Assembly: GCA_017524165.1 (NCBI GenBank)
Contig: JAFWUH010000050.1
Coordinates: 56,553-120,552 of the forward strand
Reading direction: 5' to 3'
Length of the DNA: 64,000 bases
DNA from: Clostridia bacterium
Lineage (GTDB): Bacteria > Bacillota > Clostridia > Oscillospirales > Acutalibacteraceae
The notes below the pieces were generated by a model. The model was given only the letters and a program-made list of their open reading frames with translations. It was not told where the DNA came from and made no database searches. Both the position numbers and the translations under genes were made by a program. The stretch's first letter is position 1. The number at the start of each line of letters is the position of its first letter. Positions 1 to 8,116 of this stretch are shown here, piece by piece.

Positions 1-826
1 AGGCGCCGTTGGCGCAATCCAAACCGATACGCAAATGCTTATAGGAATTGGAAGCCAGCGAAATCAGATAACCGACATAACGGTTTCTACCCGAAACATA
101 GTCCACGATACAACCGATGCGTTCCCGCTCTGCCCACGGCAAATCGTCGCCTTCGACACCCAGGGTTTTCAGGTCGCCGTCGATATAGGCTTCGATCAAC
201 GCGGTGGTCGCGTCATCGAGCTTTTCGCCGTAACGGTTAATGACCTTAATCCCGTTATCATAGAAGGGGTTATGGGAAGCGGTGATCATGATACCGCAGT
301 CAAACTCATCCTGACGGGTGACATAAGAAACGCTGGGGGTCGTGGTTACATGCAGCATGTAAGCATCGGCGCCCGACGCGGTGATACCGGCAACCAACGA
401 GTATTCTAACATATAGCTGGAACGGCGGGTATCTTTTCCGATCACGATTTTCGGACGGTAACCCATATTTTTACAACCCGACAGCGCCGAACCGTAGTAC
501 CAGCCCAGGAACCGACCGACACGATAGGCATGCATGGAAGTCAAATTCAGGTTTGCTTCGCCGCGGAAACCGTCGGTACCGAAATATTTGGTCTTGATCG
601 GTTCGCCCGGCAAATTACGGTGAATAATCTTATTCTCTTTTAACAGCTCATCCGCCGTTACATGAAACATTTCGCAAATCTGCAAAATTTTGTCGATCTG
701 CGGCTGAACCTGATCCATTTCCCATTTGGAAATAGATTGACGGGAAACCGCCAGTTCTTCCGCCAGAATTTCCTGTGAAATATTTGCGGCTTTGCGTAAA
801 TGAGTGATTTTCTCTCCGATGGTCAT
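1..826 (-). CDS. glmM: HTH-domain/phosphoglucosamine mutase fusion (GlmM), 3' end cut by window edge
   Basis: GlmM interconverts glucosamine-6-phosphate and glucosamine-1-phosphate in UDP-GlcNAc synthesis. The frame opens at ATG 826 behind GGAGGA and stays open for 275 codons to the window edge. Residues 1 to about 63 form an XRE/Cro-type helix-turn-helix (SQEILAEELAVSRQSISKW, then a typical last helix ending DELLKE). A linker of about 15 residues leads to the mutase domain, which begins near residue 80 with YFGTDGFRGEAN. The phosphoserine loop ITASHNP puts the catalytic serine at about residue 184. Both domains are in one frame without a stop, which I checked codon by codon. Ordinary GlmM starts at the TDGxRG segment and has no DNA-binding domain. 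The gene lies 19 bp after the LbH acetyltransferase-like gene, so the two are probably co-transcribed. The family call is firm; a regulatory role for the HTH is inference. Confidence 0.9.
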   Translation of the reverse strand, partial: MTIGEKITHLRKAANISQEILAEELAVSRQSISKWEMDQVQPQIDKILQICEMFHVTADELLKENKIIHRNLPGEPIKTKYFGTDGFRGEANLNLTSMHAYRVGRFLGWYYGSALSGCKNMGYRPKIVIGKDTRRSSYMLEYSLVAGITASGADAYMLHVTTTPSVSYVTRQDEFDCGIMITASHNPFYDNGIKVINRYGEKLDDATTALIEAYIDGDLKTLGVEGDDLPWAERERIGCIVDYVSGRNRYVGYLISLASNSYKHLRIGLDCANGA

Positions 827-845
827 CTTGTTCGTTCCTCCTCAA

Positions 846-1511
846 TCAGTCTTTCTTTACGATATCGTCCTGGCGCTTGAAGATACTGCCGCCCGGCACA
901 TATCCTCTGACCATAGACAACGGATAGATTTGGGATTCTTTGCCGATGATCGTGCCGGGATTCAATACCGAACCGCAACCGACTTCGACGCAATCGCCTA
1001 AAATGGCACCGAATTTCTTCAATCCGGTTTCCACCTTTTCTCCGTTATGCTTTACGGTAACCAGGGTTTTATCCGACTTCACATTGGAAGTGATCGATCC
1101 GGCACCCATGTGCGAACGGTAACCGAGAATAGAGTCGCCGACATAATTATAATGGGGAACCTGAACATTATCAAACAAAATCACATTTTTTAATTCGGTC
1201 GAGTTGCCGACCACGCAATTTTTCCCGACCAGTGCATTGCCGCGAATAAAGGCGCATTGGCGCACTTCGGTATCCTCCCCGATAATGCAGGGGCCGGTAA
1301 TTGAAGCGGTCGGCGCGATCTTTGCCGAACGGGCGATCCAAATATTTTCACCCTTCTTTTCAAAAACCTCCGGATCCAGCGTTTCGCCCAATTGGCAAAT
1401 AAACGCGCTGATTTTCGGCAGAACCTCAAAAACCTGCTCAACGCCTTCCAAAAGCGGTGCCGCCGCGGTATGCTCTAACGAAAAAAGTGCTTGCGACGAA
1501 AAATCGTTCAT
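846..1511 (-). CDS. Left-handed beta-helix GlmU-like acetyltransferase, no uridylyltransferase domain
   Basis: This 221-residue protein has a helical N-terminal section (about 1-55) followed by hexapeptide-repeat strands (IAPTASITGPCIIGEDTEV, and later CGSVLNPGTIIGKESQIYP), which fold as a left-handed beta helix. The middle part, NYVGDSILGYRSHMGAGS, resembles the acetyl-CoA region of GlmU-type enzymes. The N-terminal Rossmann pyrophosphorylase domain of full-length GlmU is missing. Proteins of this size are common in Clostridia and are often labelled UDP-N-acetylglucosamine pyrophosphorylase, which their domain content does not support. The adjacent GlmM suggests a role as glucosamine-1-phosphate N-acetyltransferase, but another acyl-acceptor is possible. 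The start at 1511 has GAAAGGG nine bases upstream. Confidence 0.8.
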   Translation of the reverse strand: MNDFSSQALFSLEHTAAAPLLEGVEQVFEVLPKISAFICQLGETLDPEVFEKKGENIWIARSAKIAPTASITGPCIIGEDTEVRQCAFIRGNALVGKNCVVGNSTELKNVILFDNVQVPHYNYVGDSILGYRSHMGAGSITSNVKSDKTLVTVKHNGEKVETGLKKFGAILGDCVEVGCGSVLNPGTIIGKESQIYPLSMVRGYVPGGSIFKRQDDIVKKD

Positions 1512-1527
1512 AGTTTACAACCCTTTC

Positions 1528-1553
1528 TTATTCTCAAGATAATTCAAGAATAA
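1528..1553 (-). promoter_or_regulatory. 26-bp imperfect inverted repeat in the amino-sugar operon leader
   Basis: Seven-base arms TTATTCT and AGAATAA are perfectly complementary and separated by 12 bases; the inner part pairs partly as well. The site lies just upstream of the GAAAGGG ribosome site of the LbH gene and about 70 bases below the proposed promoter. It could be an operator for the HTH domain fused to GlmM, or an RNA hairpin beside the ribosome site. Function is inferred. Confidence 0.45.
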
Positions 1554-1622
1554 TCGCTTTTGTTTTCTTTTTCAAGCAACAAAAGTTTGAATTTTTTGCG
1601 CTTTGAAGTTGCGTCTATGAAC

Positions 1623-1652
1623 ATTATATGCGGTTTTTACACAAAAAATCAA
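1623..1652 (-). promoter_or_regulatory. Sigma-A promoter of the LbH-glmM operon
   Basis: On the minus strand a TTGATT -35 box (1652-1647) is followed after 18 bases by a perfect TATAAT -10 box (1628-1623). This gives an untranslated leader of roughly 105 bases that contains the inverted repeat at 1528-1553. The rest of 1512-1731 is AT-rich with nothing else recognisable. Confidence 0.7.
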
Positions 1653-1731
1653 GAAAAACTTTTCTTTTTAGTAAACAATTATTGACGATTGTCAAAATGT
1701 TTTCCGTGTTTTGCCAGATGTAAACCTTTGT

Positions 1732-2031
1732 TTACACCCATAGTCCGATCAATAAAGCGGCGAGCGACGCCGCCGTTGCAACGACAATCAACGGCAGGTC
1801 GAAATACGCCAACAAAAGCGCCACCGCTGTACCGACTGCCGCGGTGACCGTATTGCCGGTGGCATAAAAAATCGCCGGAAAGGTCATGGCAGACAGAACG
1901 GCATAGGGCAGATAAAACATGAAGCTCCGCCAAAAAGGTGACCGGATCTCCTTGCGGAAGAGGGTAAACGGAAGCATGCGGATCAGATAGGTCACCCCCG
2001 CCATCACCGCAATATAAATGCCGACACTCAT
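1732..2031 (-). CDS. azlD: Branched-chain amino acid exporter small subunit AzlD
   Basis: This 99-residue, strongly hydrophobic protein has about three membrane spans and the AzlD signature near the N-terminus (YLIRMLPFTLFRK). With AzlC it forms a two-component exporter of branched-chain amino acids or their analogues. The start overlaps the azlC stop by four bases (ATGA), so translation is coupled. Length is normal for the family. Confidence 0.9.
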   Translation of the reverse strand: MSVGIYIAVMAGVTYLIRMLPFTLFRKEIRSPFWRSFMFYLPYAVLSAMTFPAIFYATGNTVTAAVGTAVALLLAYFDLPLIVVATAASLAALLIGLWV

Positions 2032-2726
2032 GCTTTTTCCTCCTTTATCGGAAAGAAAAACGCCGCCAGGATACAGGTAATCAGCGCGCTGAGGATCACC
2101 GCAAAGCCGCCGGAGATAAAGGGCGTGGCATAGGTAAATAAAACGCTGAAGCCTGCCGCGATGAGGATCACCGCAATCAACGGATGGGATTTTTTACAAG
2201 GCGGAATGATGATCGCGATAAACATACCGTAGAGCATCAGCCCGAGCGCGTCGGAAAGAACCGGCGGCAACAGTTGTCCCGCCGCCATGCCGCCCAAAAA
2301 GGTGCCAGTCGTCCACCCGATCAGCGGGGTAAAAATCAATCCTTGCATATAACGGGGTGTGAGCGGTTCTTTCTGCGCCATCGCCACGGCATAGATTTCA
2401 TCGGTGATGCCAAAGGCGACCAGCATGCGTTGAGGGGTGTGAAAAGAACCGTCCAGCTTTTGCGTGAGGGAGACTGCCATCAGCGAATACCGGAGATTGA
2501 TCACCAATTGGGTCAGGATCATCTCGATCAAGGTGCCGCCGGCGGCAATGATTCCTATGCCTGCCGCCTGTCCGGCAGAGGTCAAGTTGGTCAGCGAAAT
2601 GCCGACCGCCGCCAACACCGAAAGCCCCGCTTTGACTGCTAAAATACCAAACCCAAAGGACACTGAAAGATAGCCGAGGGCAATCGGCATGCCGTCTGCC
2701 ATTCCCTTTACAAATTTTGAGCGCAT
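2028..2726 (-). CDS. azlC: Branched-chain amino acid exporter large subunit AzlC
   Basis: This 232-residue membrane protein has the AzlC opening (KGMADGMPIALGYLSVSFGFG) and several hydrophobic spans. The ATG at 2726 is preferred over an upstream TTG in the same frame because AAAGGAGGGGG precedes it at the right distance. The gene begins only 49 bases after pflA ends and no promoter is obvious there, so azlCD may be read through from pflB-pflA. Confidence 0.9.
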   Translation of the reverse strand: MRSKFVKGMADGMPIALGYLSVSFGFGILAVKAGLSVLAAVGISLTNLTSAGQAAGIGIIAAGGTLIEMILTQLVINLRYSLMAVSLTQKLDGSFHTPQRMLVAFGITDEIYAVAMAQKEPLTPRYMQGLIFTPLIGWTTGTFLGGMAAGQLLPPVLSDALGLMLYGMFIAIIIPPCKKSHPLIAVILIAAGFSVLFTYATPFISGGFAVILSALITCILAAFFFPIKEEKA

Positions 2727-2775
2727 AGATCCCCCTCCTTTCGACAAATCGGTTTGTACTGCTTAACGCATTGTA

Positions 2776-3492
2776 TTATGATAGATAAATCGGATCAATC
2801 AGCGCGGTTAAAGATTGCATGGTTTCGTGTGAGGGCGAATCGGTTCCCTTTAACGGAAAATCCAGCCCCAACGCGGTATACTTTTCCTCGCACAGATTGC
2901 GAAACGGCAACAATTCTACCTTTTTAACGCAGGAAAACCGCCGTGCGACATCGTTCAATTGCCGCACCGACGCTTCCCGGTCGGTTTTTTGTGGAATAAT
3001 AACCCGCCGAAGCCAAACGGGGATCTGCCGCCGTTCCAGTTCGGTCAAAAACCGCTCGGTTTGCGCCAGACTGCCCCCGACGAACCGCCGGTAGTCCGCC
3101 TCAGTCGGGTATTTATGGTCTAAAAGCACCAAATCGGTATAGGTCAGCACCGCTGCCGCCGATTCGTTCCAAAAGCACCCTGAAGTATCGAGTGCCGTGT
3201 GTATTCCGTTTTCTTTGAGCCGACGGAACAACTCCGCCACAAAAGGCGCCTGCAAAAGCGGTTCGCCGCCCGAAACGGTCACCCCGCCGCGTTGCCCGAA
3301 ATAACCGCGAAACCGCAGAATTTTGCGGACAAGCGGCTGTACCTCGACGGCTTCCCCGCCGTTCGGGTCCCAGGTATCGGGATTGTGACAACAGATACAC
3401 CGTAAAGGACAGCCCTGCATAAAGACGACACACCGCACGCCCGGCCCGTCTACCGTGCCGAGACTTTGAAAAGAATGAATCCGTCCCTGCAT
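2776..3492 (-). CDS. pflA: Pyruvate formate-lyase activating enzyme
   Basis: This 238-residue radical-SAM enzyme installs the glycyl radical on PflB. The 4Fe-4S motif CxxxCxxC is seen as CPLRCICC near residue 29, followed by HNPDTW typical of PflA. The GGE segment (TVSGGEPLLQ) for SAM binding follows. The gene begins four bases after the pflB stop, so the two are one transcriptional unit. Activity is oxygen-sensitive, which fits an anaerobe. Confidence 0.95.
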   Translation of the reverse strand: MQGRIHSFQSLGTVDGPGVRCVVFMQGCPLRCICCHNPDTWDPNGGEAVEVQPLVRKILRFRGYFGQRGGVTVSGGEPLLQAPFVAELFRRLKENGIHTALDTSGCFWNESAAAVLTYTDLVLLDHKYPTEADYRRFVGGSLAQTERFLTELERRQIPVWLRRVIIPQKTDREASVRQLNDVARRFSCVKKVELLPFRNLCEEKYTALGLDFPLKGTDSPSHETMQSLTALIDPIYLS

Positions 3493-3496
3493 CGCG

Positions 3497-5725
3497 TTAA
3501 ACGGTGGTGTGGAAGGTACGCATGATCACTTCACGCTGTTGTTCACGGGACAGCTTGCAGAAGTTGACGGCATACCCCGAAACACGGATGGTCAGGTTGG
3601 GATACTGTTCGGGATGCTCGTACGCGTCGAGCAGGGTCTCGCGGCGCATCACATTGACATTCAGGTGGTGCGCGTCATTCAGAAAATATCCGGTCAAGAT
3701 GGCAACCAAATTTTCGATCCGTTCTTCCCCGGTCTTGCCGAGTGCCTCGGGAACAATGGAGAAGGTGTTGGAAATGCCGTCCGACGCCGAAGAATACGGC
3801 AATTTGGAAACCGAATTGAGCGACGCCAACGCGCCGTTATGTTCCCGGTTGTGCATCGGATTGGCGCCCGGGGCAAACGGTTCTCCCTTTTTGCGGCCGT
3901 CGGGTGTGGCGCCGGTCTTCTTGCCGTACATGACATTGGAGGTAATGGTCAGCGCCGACAGCGTATGCCGCGCGCCGCGGTATGCCGGCGTCTTTTTCAG
4001 CTCTGCACGCACCGCGACCAATAAGTTTTGCGCAATTTCGTCCACGCGGTTATCGTCGTTGCCGTATTTCGGGAAATCGCCGACCGTATCAAAATCAACA
4101 ATGATCCCGTTTTCATCACAAATCGGGGTAACCTTGGCATACTTGATCGCCGAAAGCGAGTCGGTAATTACCGAAAGTCCCGCCACCCCGAACGCCATTA
4201 ACCGTTGTACATCGGTATCGTGCAATGCCATCTGGGTTTTTTCATAGGCATATTTATCGTGCATATAATGAATACAGTTCATGGTATTCACATAAAGCCG
4301 GCAGAGCCAGGTCAAATAGATGTTGAACCGCTCGATCACCTTGTTGTACTCCAAAACCCCGCCGGTCATCGGCTCCATCTGCGGTCCCAAGCGGGTACCA
4401 AACATATTATCCACGCCGCCGTTCAATGCCAACAGCAACAGCTTTGCCAAATTGGTCCGTGCACCGAAGAACTGCATCTGTTTGCCGACCTTCATGGCGG
4501 AAACACAACAGGCAATGGCATAATCGTCCCCGAACCGGGCACGCATCAGGTCATCGTTTTCGTATTGGATCGCATCGGTATCGCAGGAAATCCTGGCGCA
4601 GAATTTTTTAAAGGGTTCCGGCAGCGCGTGACTCCACAATACCGTCAGATTCGGTTCGGGCGCGGGACCGAGATTATACAGCGTCTGCAACATCCGGAAC
4701 GAGGATTTGGTCACCAGCGTTTGGTGGTTCAGATTCATCCCGCCGATGCTTTCGGTGATCCACATCGGATCGCCCCCGAACAGTTCGTTGTATTCCGGCG
4801 TGCGCAGATGCCGTGCGCAACGAAGCTTCAGCACCAAATCGTCGATCAACTCCTGCGCGCCGCGTTCATCCAGAACGCCGTTCTTTAAATCGCGTTCAAT
4901 ATAAATATCAAAGAAGGTCGAGGTGCGGCCAAACGACATGGCGGCACCGTTTTGCTCTTTATTGGCGGCTAAATAGCCGAAATAGGTCCATTGAATCGCC
5001 TCACGCGCGTTGGCGGCGGGCCGGGAAATATCGTAGCCGTACATCTCAGCCATCTTTTTCAATTTGTTTAAGAAGGCAATCTGCTGGTACAGTTCCTCGG
5101 TCAGACGGATGTTCTCCACGTCCATCAAATTCTCGCCCAGCGCCGCCTTATCTTTTTCTTTTTCAACGATTAGATAATCCACCCCGTAAAGCGCAATGCG
5201 ACGGTAGTCCCCGATAATACGGCCGCGGCCGTAGGCGTCGGGCAGTCCGGTCAACAGCGCGCAATGGCGCGCCGCCTTCATTTCGTCGGTATAGACGCGG
5301 AAAACACCGTCGTTATGGGTGGTGCGGTAGGTGAAGAACTCTTCAATCTTATCCGAAAGCTTATAGCCGTACGCCTCGCAAGCCGCCCGCGCCATGCGAA
5401 TCCCCCCGAACGGGTTGACGCCGCGCTTCAACGGCTCGTCGGTCTGCAAACCGACGATCAGATCCTCTTTGGTCAGATAGCCCGGCTGATAATTGCACAG
5501 CGAAGAAACGGTTGAAACATCGACCGAAAGCACGCCGCCGCGCGCCTGCTCTTCCTTTTTTAACCGTTCCAATTCCGCAAGCGCCCGTTCGGTACGCGCG
5601 GTGGGTCCGGTCAAAAAAGACGCGTCCCCCAAATACGGCGTATAGTTTTTGTCGATAAAGTCACGGACATTGACGCCCTCCTGCCATACACCGAATTGAA
5701 AACCGTTCCATTGCTCAAAAGTCAT
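3497..5725 (-). CDS. pflB: Formate acetyltransferase (pyruvate formate-lyase)
   Basis: This 742-residue glycyl-radical enzyme converts pyruvate and CoA to acetyl-CoA and formate. The active-site cysteine pair is present ([18 protein letters not shown]), and so is the C-terminal radical loop RVSGYAVNF, with the glycine near residue 717. Length and motifs match the true PFL clade rather than glycerol or choline-type relatives. Transcription starts at a strong sigma-A promoter (5884-5912) and passes through a ZTP-riboswitch-like leader with an intrinsic terminator. Formate output is therefore likely tied to one-carbon folate status. The pflA gene follows immediately. Confidence 0.97.
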   Translation of the reverse strand: MTFEQWNGFQFGVWQEGVNVRDFIDKNYTPYLGDASFLTGPTARTERALAELERLKKEEQARGGVLSVDVSTVSSLCNYQPGYLTKEDLIVGLQTDEPLKRGVNPFGGIRMARAACEAYGYKLSDKIEEFFTYRTTHNDGVFRVYTDEMKAARHCALLTGLPDAYGRGRIIGDYRRIALYGVDYLIVEKEKDKAALGENLMDVENIRLTEELYQQIAFLNKLKKMAEMYGYDISRPAANAREAIQWTYFGYLAANKEQNGAAMSFGRTSTFFDIYIERDLKNGVLDERGAQELIDDLVLKLRCARHLRTPEYNELFGGDPMWITESIGGMNLNHQTLVTKSSFRMLQTLYNLGPAPEPNLTVLWSHALPEPFKKFCARISCDTDAIQYENDDLMRARFGDDYAIACCVSAMKVGKQMQFFGARTNLAKLLLLALNGGVDNMFGTRLGPQMEPMTGGVLEYNKVIERFNIYLTWLCRLYVNTMNCIHYMHDKYAYEKTQMALHDTDVQRLMAFGVAGLSVITDSLSAIKYAKVTPICDENGIIVDFDTVGDFPKYGNDDNRVDEIAQNLLVAVRAELKKTPAYRGARHTLSALTITSNVMYGKKTGATPDGRKKGEPFAPGANPMHNREHNGALASLNSVSKLPYSSASDGISNTFSIVPEALGKTGEERIENLVAILTGYFLNDAHHLNVNVMRRETLLDAYEHPEQYPNLTIRVSGYAVNFCKLSREQQREVIMRTFHTTV

Positions 5726-5763
5726 GTTTCTTCCCCGTTTCTTTGTGTTTTATCCGAATAAGA

Positions 5764-5866
5764 CAAAAGGGTAACCCGAAAAACGAGTTACCCAGACGGT
5801 CGGTATCCTATCAACCGATCCCGCGCACTGTGTCGATTCACATTCCGTCAGCACAGAATCAGCCGG
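5764..5866 (-). ncRNA. ZTP (pfl-motif) riboswitch with overlapping terminator, upstream of pflB
   Basis: Read on the minus strand, P1 pairs CTGATTC (5862-5856) with GGATCGG (5821-5815), using G-U pairs. The next hairpin has arms TGTG and CACA (5842-5839, 5832-5829). A pseudoknot pairs GACGG (5849-5845) with CCGTC (5799-5795), followed by CTGGGTA. The class consensus as I know it has GGCGG paired with CCGCC followed by UGGGCA, so these substitutions are compensatory. The conserved TGGGTAAC is also the 5' arm of an intrinsic terminator (arms GGGTAAC and GTTACCC, 5793-5769) ending in TTTTGTCTT. Ligand binding and termination are therefore mutually exclusive, the usual on-switch layout. ZTP/ZMP rises when 10-formyl-tetrahydrofolate is short, and PflB makes formate for that pool. 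Confidence 0.85.
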
Positions 5867-5883
5867 AAAATATTTCCGAAAGT

Positions 5884-5912
5884 ATTGTAACCTTTTTTTT
5901 ACAGTTTGTCAA
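5884..5912 (-). promoter_or_regulatory. Sigma-A promoter of pflB
   Basis: A perfect TTGACA (5912-5907), a 17-base spacer and TACAAT (5889-5884) lie on the minus strand. The box overlaps the last codons of the upstream nucleosidase gene. Transcription should begin near 5877, just before the riboswitch, giving a leader of about 150 bases. Confidence 0.85.
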
Positions 5913-6660
5913 GTAAATTTCCCGGGTTTTTTGTCCAGGCGTCCAAGAGGTCAAAACAGAATTTTTGACCGTATTCCGCCGCGCTTTTCCGAAACGGTTG
6001 ATCGGGATACAGCTCATTATTACTGATGACCCGCACCGCCAGCATCGGCAGAGAAAACTGTTTACAGACCTGCGCCACAGCGGCGCTTTCCATCTCTTCG
6101 CAGTCGGAATGTAATCTTTCGTGCAAAAAGGCGATCCGGTCGAGTTCCCGATTCCACATGTCGCCGCTGACCATCGTTCCGCGTTTCAGCACACCGTGTT
6201 TGTAGGGAACCGCCATTGCCGCCTGCAATAACCGCCCGTCGCTGTGGAAAACAGCCGTGCGGGTCAATTTGCCGTCGGTCACCGTCTGCGCGCCGATATA
6301 CTGCCAATCCAAAACGGAAATGCCCTCTCCGCTCGCGCGGCGCGGCGTCACATAGGACGCATATTCCACGATGTTTTCGCCCAAAACGATATCGTTCTGC
6401 CGGATCTTCGGGTGATGTCCCCCGGCGGTACCCTGCAAAATCATACAGCAGGGATGCAACCGTTCCATCGCCACGACGGCGGCTGCCGCGGCGTTGACCG
6501 CCCCGATCAGGCACCGAATGACCGTAACGGGATACCCGTTGACGGTACCGCTTTGGAAACGGTAGTCGCCCACCGCCGTTTCGGCGGCGTTTTGCAGCCG
6601 CGCGGCAAGATATTCATATTCACAATCCATCGGACAAAGCACCGCGATCGGTTTCGGCAT
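5899..6660 (-). CDS. MTA/SAH nucleosidase-family protein (PNP/UDP phosphorylase fold)
   Basis: This 253-residue protein belongs to the nucleoside phosphorylase superfamily. The N-terminal PMDCE block aligns with MEEE of MTA/SAH nucleosidase and keeps the catalytic-base glutamate. The ribose-binding EMESAAVAQVC is clear. Where E. coli MTAN has the general-acid aspartate in RAISD, this protein has RVISNNE, so asparagine replaces aspartate. That may shift substrate or activity; MqnB-type futalosine hydrolases also have ISN there. It follows mtaD by 41 bases in the same direction, which supports a role in S-adenosylhomocysteine or methylthioadenosine breakdown. Exact substrate is uncertain. Confidence 0.8.
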   Translation of the reverse strand: MPKPIAVLCPMDCEYEYLAARLQNAAETAVGDYRFQSGTVNGYPVTVIRCLIGAVNAAAAAVVAMERLHPCCMILQGTAGGHHPKIRQNDIVLGENIVEYASYVTPRRASGEGISVLDWQYIGAQTVTDGKLTRTAVFHSDGRLLQAAMAVPYKHGVLKRGTMVSGDMWNRELDRIAFLHERLHSDCEEMESAAVAQVCKQFSLPMLAVRVISNNELYPDQPFRKSAAEYGQKFCFDLLDAWTKNPGNLLDKL

Positions 6661-6701
6661 GCTTTCTCTTCCCTTCCGTTTTGACGCTGATATCCCGTTC
6701 T

Positions 6702-8000
6702 TTATTCCCCGGCAAGCTCTCCGAGTATGCGCAGGCGCCGCTGTTCACATTCGGCGGTGATCCACTCGATATCCAGCGTGGGATAGTTGCCGTCGCGGTA
6801 GAGCACCCGTCCGTCGACCATAGTCAACGCGACATCGTTGCCCGCGGCGGAATAAATCAGATTGTTAAGCACATTGTATTCGGGTTGCAGATAAATCCGA
6901 TCCAGTTCCAATACGGTCAGATCGGCTTTGAACCCGACCTTCACCAAACCGCAATCCGCGCGTTGCTGTGCCAGCGCGCCCGCGCGGGTAGCGGCAAACA
7001 GCGTTTCTTTGGGCGTGATTACGGTCGGGTCGAGTGTTGCGGCTTTTTGCAACAGGTTAAAGAAGCGCATTTCCTCGATCATGTTCAGATTGTTGTTGCT
7101 CGCCACGCTGTCGGTGCCGATGGCAACATTGACGCCCGCCTTTAACAGCGCAGAAACCGGACAGATCCCGCTCGCCAGCTTGGCGTTGCTTTTCGGACAG
7201 GTGGCGACCGTAACGCCGTACTCTTTCAGAATGGCAATATCCTCGTCATCCACATGCACCACATGCGCGGCAACCGTCGGCACCGAGAAAAGACCGCAAT
7301 CCGCCAGATACCGCACCGGGCTTTTTCCGCCATGCCGTTCGCGGCAGGCCTGCACCTCGCCGGCGGTTTCCGAAACATGAACATGCATGGAAGAACCGTA
7401 CTTCGCGGCGGTTTCCGCCAGACCGCGAACGATTTTTTCGGTCGAAGTATATTCGGCATGAAGCGAAAATTCAGCGCGGATCCTGCCGTCGGCGGCGCCG
7501 TTATATTTTTGGATCGTTTCCAAGGTCTCTTTATAAATCGGCAGATCAAAATAACCTTCGTCCCCGAAACCGTTACAGCATTGTGCAAAATTCGCTTTCA
7601 CACCGCTTTCGGCAAAGGCGCGCCCCAGCGGATCCTGCCGGATATACATCTCCTCGGTCGCACCGATGCCGTACCGCAGCATTTCGGCGATCCCCATCAG
7701 ACAACCGTAGTAGATATCGTCGTCGGTCAGATGTGCTTCAAACGGGAAAATGCGGGTTTGCAGCCAGGTCATCAACGGTAGATTTTCGCCGTACCCGCGC
7801 AAAAACACCATCGGCAGATGGCTGTGCATATTATAAAAAGAGGGGATCAGCAACCGATTTGTGCCGTCATAGATTTCCCCGAAATCCTCTTTCGGCGGCT
7901 GATCGGAGCAGTAGGCAATGCGATCGTCCCGCACGCCGACATAGTAATTACTTCGTACCTCAAAATTTTCATCCAAAACCGTAATATTTTGAAAAAGCAT
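6702..8000 (-). CDS. mtaD: 5-methylthioadenosine/S-adenosylhomocysteine deaminase (MtaD-like amidohydrolase)
   Basis: This 432-residue metal-dependent amidohydrolase deaminates SAH, MTA or related adenosines to inosyl compounds. Metal-binding residues are visible: NMHSHLPM (His59 and His61), SMHVHVSET, a further histidine in AAHVVHVDDED, and the aspartate in IGTDSVASNNNLNMIEEM. Length is normal. It is the first gene of a two-gene unit with the nucleosidase-like gene, so products of SAM-dependent methylation appear to be salvaged through this pair. Confidence 0.88.
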   Translation of the reverse strand: MLFQNITVLDENFEVRSNYYVGVRDDRIAYCSDQPPKEDFGEIYDGTNRLLIPSFYNMHSHLPMVFLRGYGENLPLMTWLQTRIFPFEAHLTDDDIYYGCLMGIAEMLRYGIGATEEMYIRQDPLGRAFAESGVKANFAQCCNGFGDEGYFDLPIYKETLETIQKYNGAADGRIRAEFSLHAEYTSTEKIVRGLAETAAKYGSSMHVHVSETAGEVQACRERHGGKSPVRYLADCGLFSVPTVAAHVVHVDDEDIAILKEYGVTVATCPKSNAKLASGICPVSALLKAGVNVAIGTDSVASNNNLNMIEEMRFFNLLQKAATLDPTVITPKETLFAATRAGALAQQRADCGLVKVGFKADLTVLELDRIYLQPEYNVLNNLIYSAAGNDVALTMVDGRVLYRDGNYPTLDIEWITAECEQRRLRILGELAGE

Positions 8001-8060
8001 GAAATCACCCTTTTGTTTTTTTTAAATTTTATCATATTATTTCCTTTTTTTCAAGCGCAC

Positions 8061-8101
8061 AAAAAAAGACTTCCCTTGCCCGCAGGCAAACAGGAAGTCT
8101 T
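8061..8101 (-). terminator. Intrinsic terminator after the 8117-8317 gene
   Basis: The stem has arms AAGACTTCC and GGAAGTCTT (8101-8093, 8074-8066), with an inner TTGCC/GGCAA pairing. Read on the minus strand it runs into seven T residues. It separates the small membrane-protein gene from mtaD. Confidence 0.85.
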
Positions 8102-8116
8102 CAACGGTTAATCGGA

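Noticed and set aside
4205-4888. Long plus-strand open frame opposite pflB
   Set aside because: It is a shadow of the pflB codon pattern, has no ribosome site, and matches no protein family, whereas pflB on the other strand is unmistakable.
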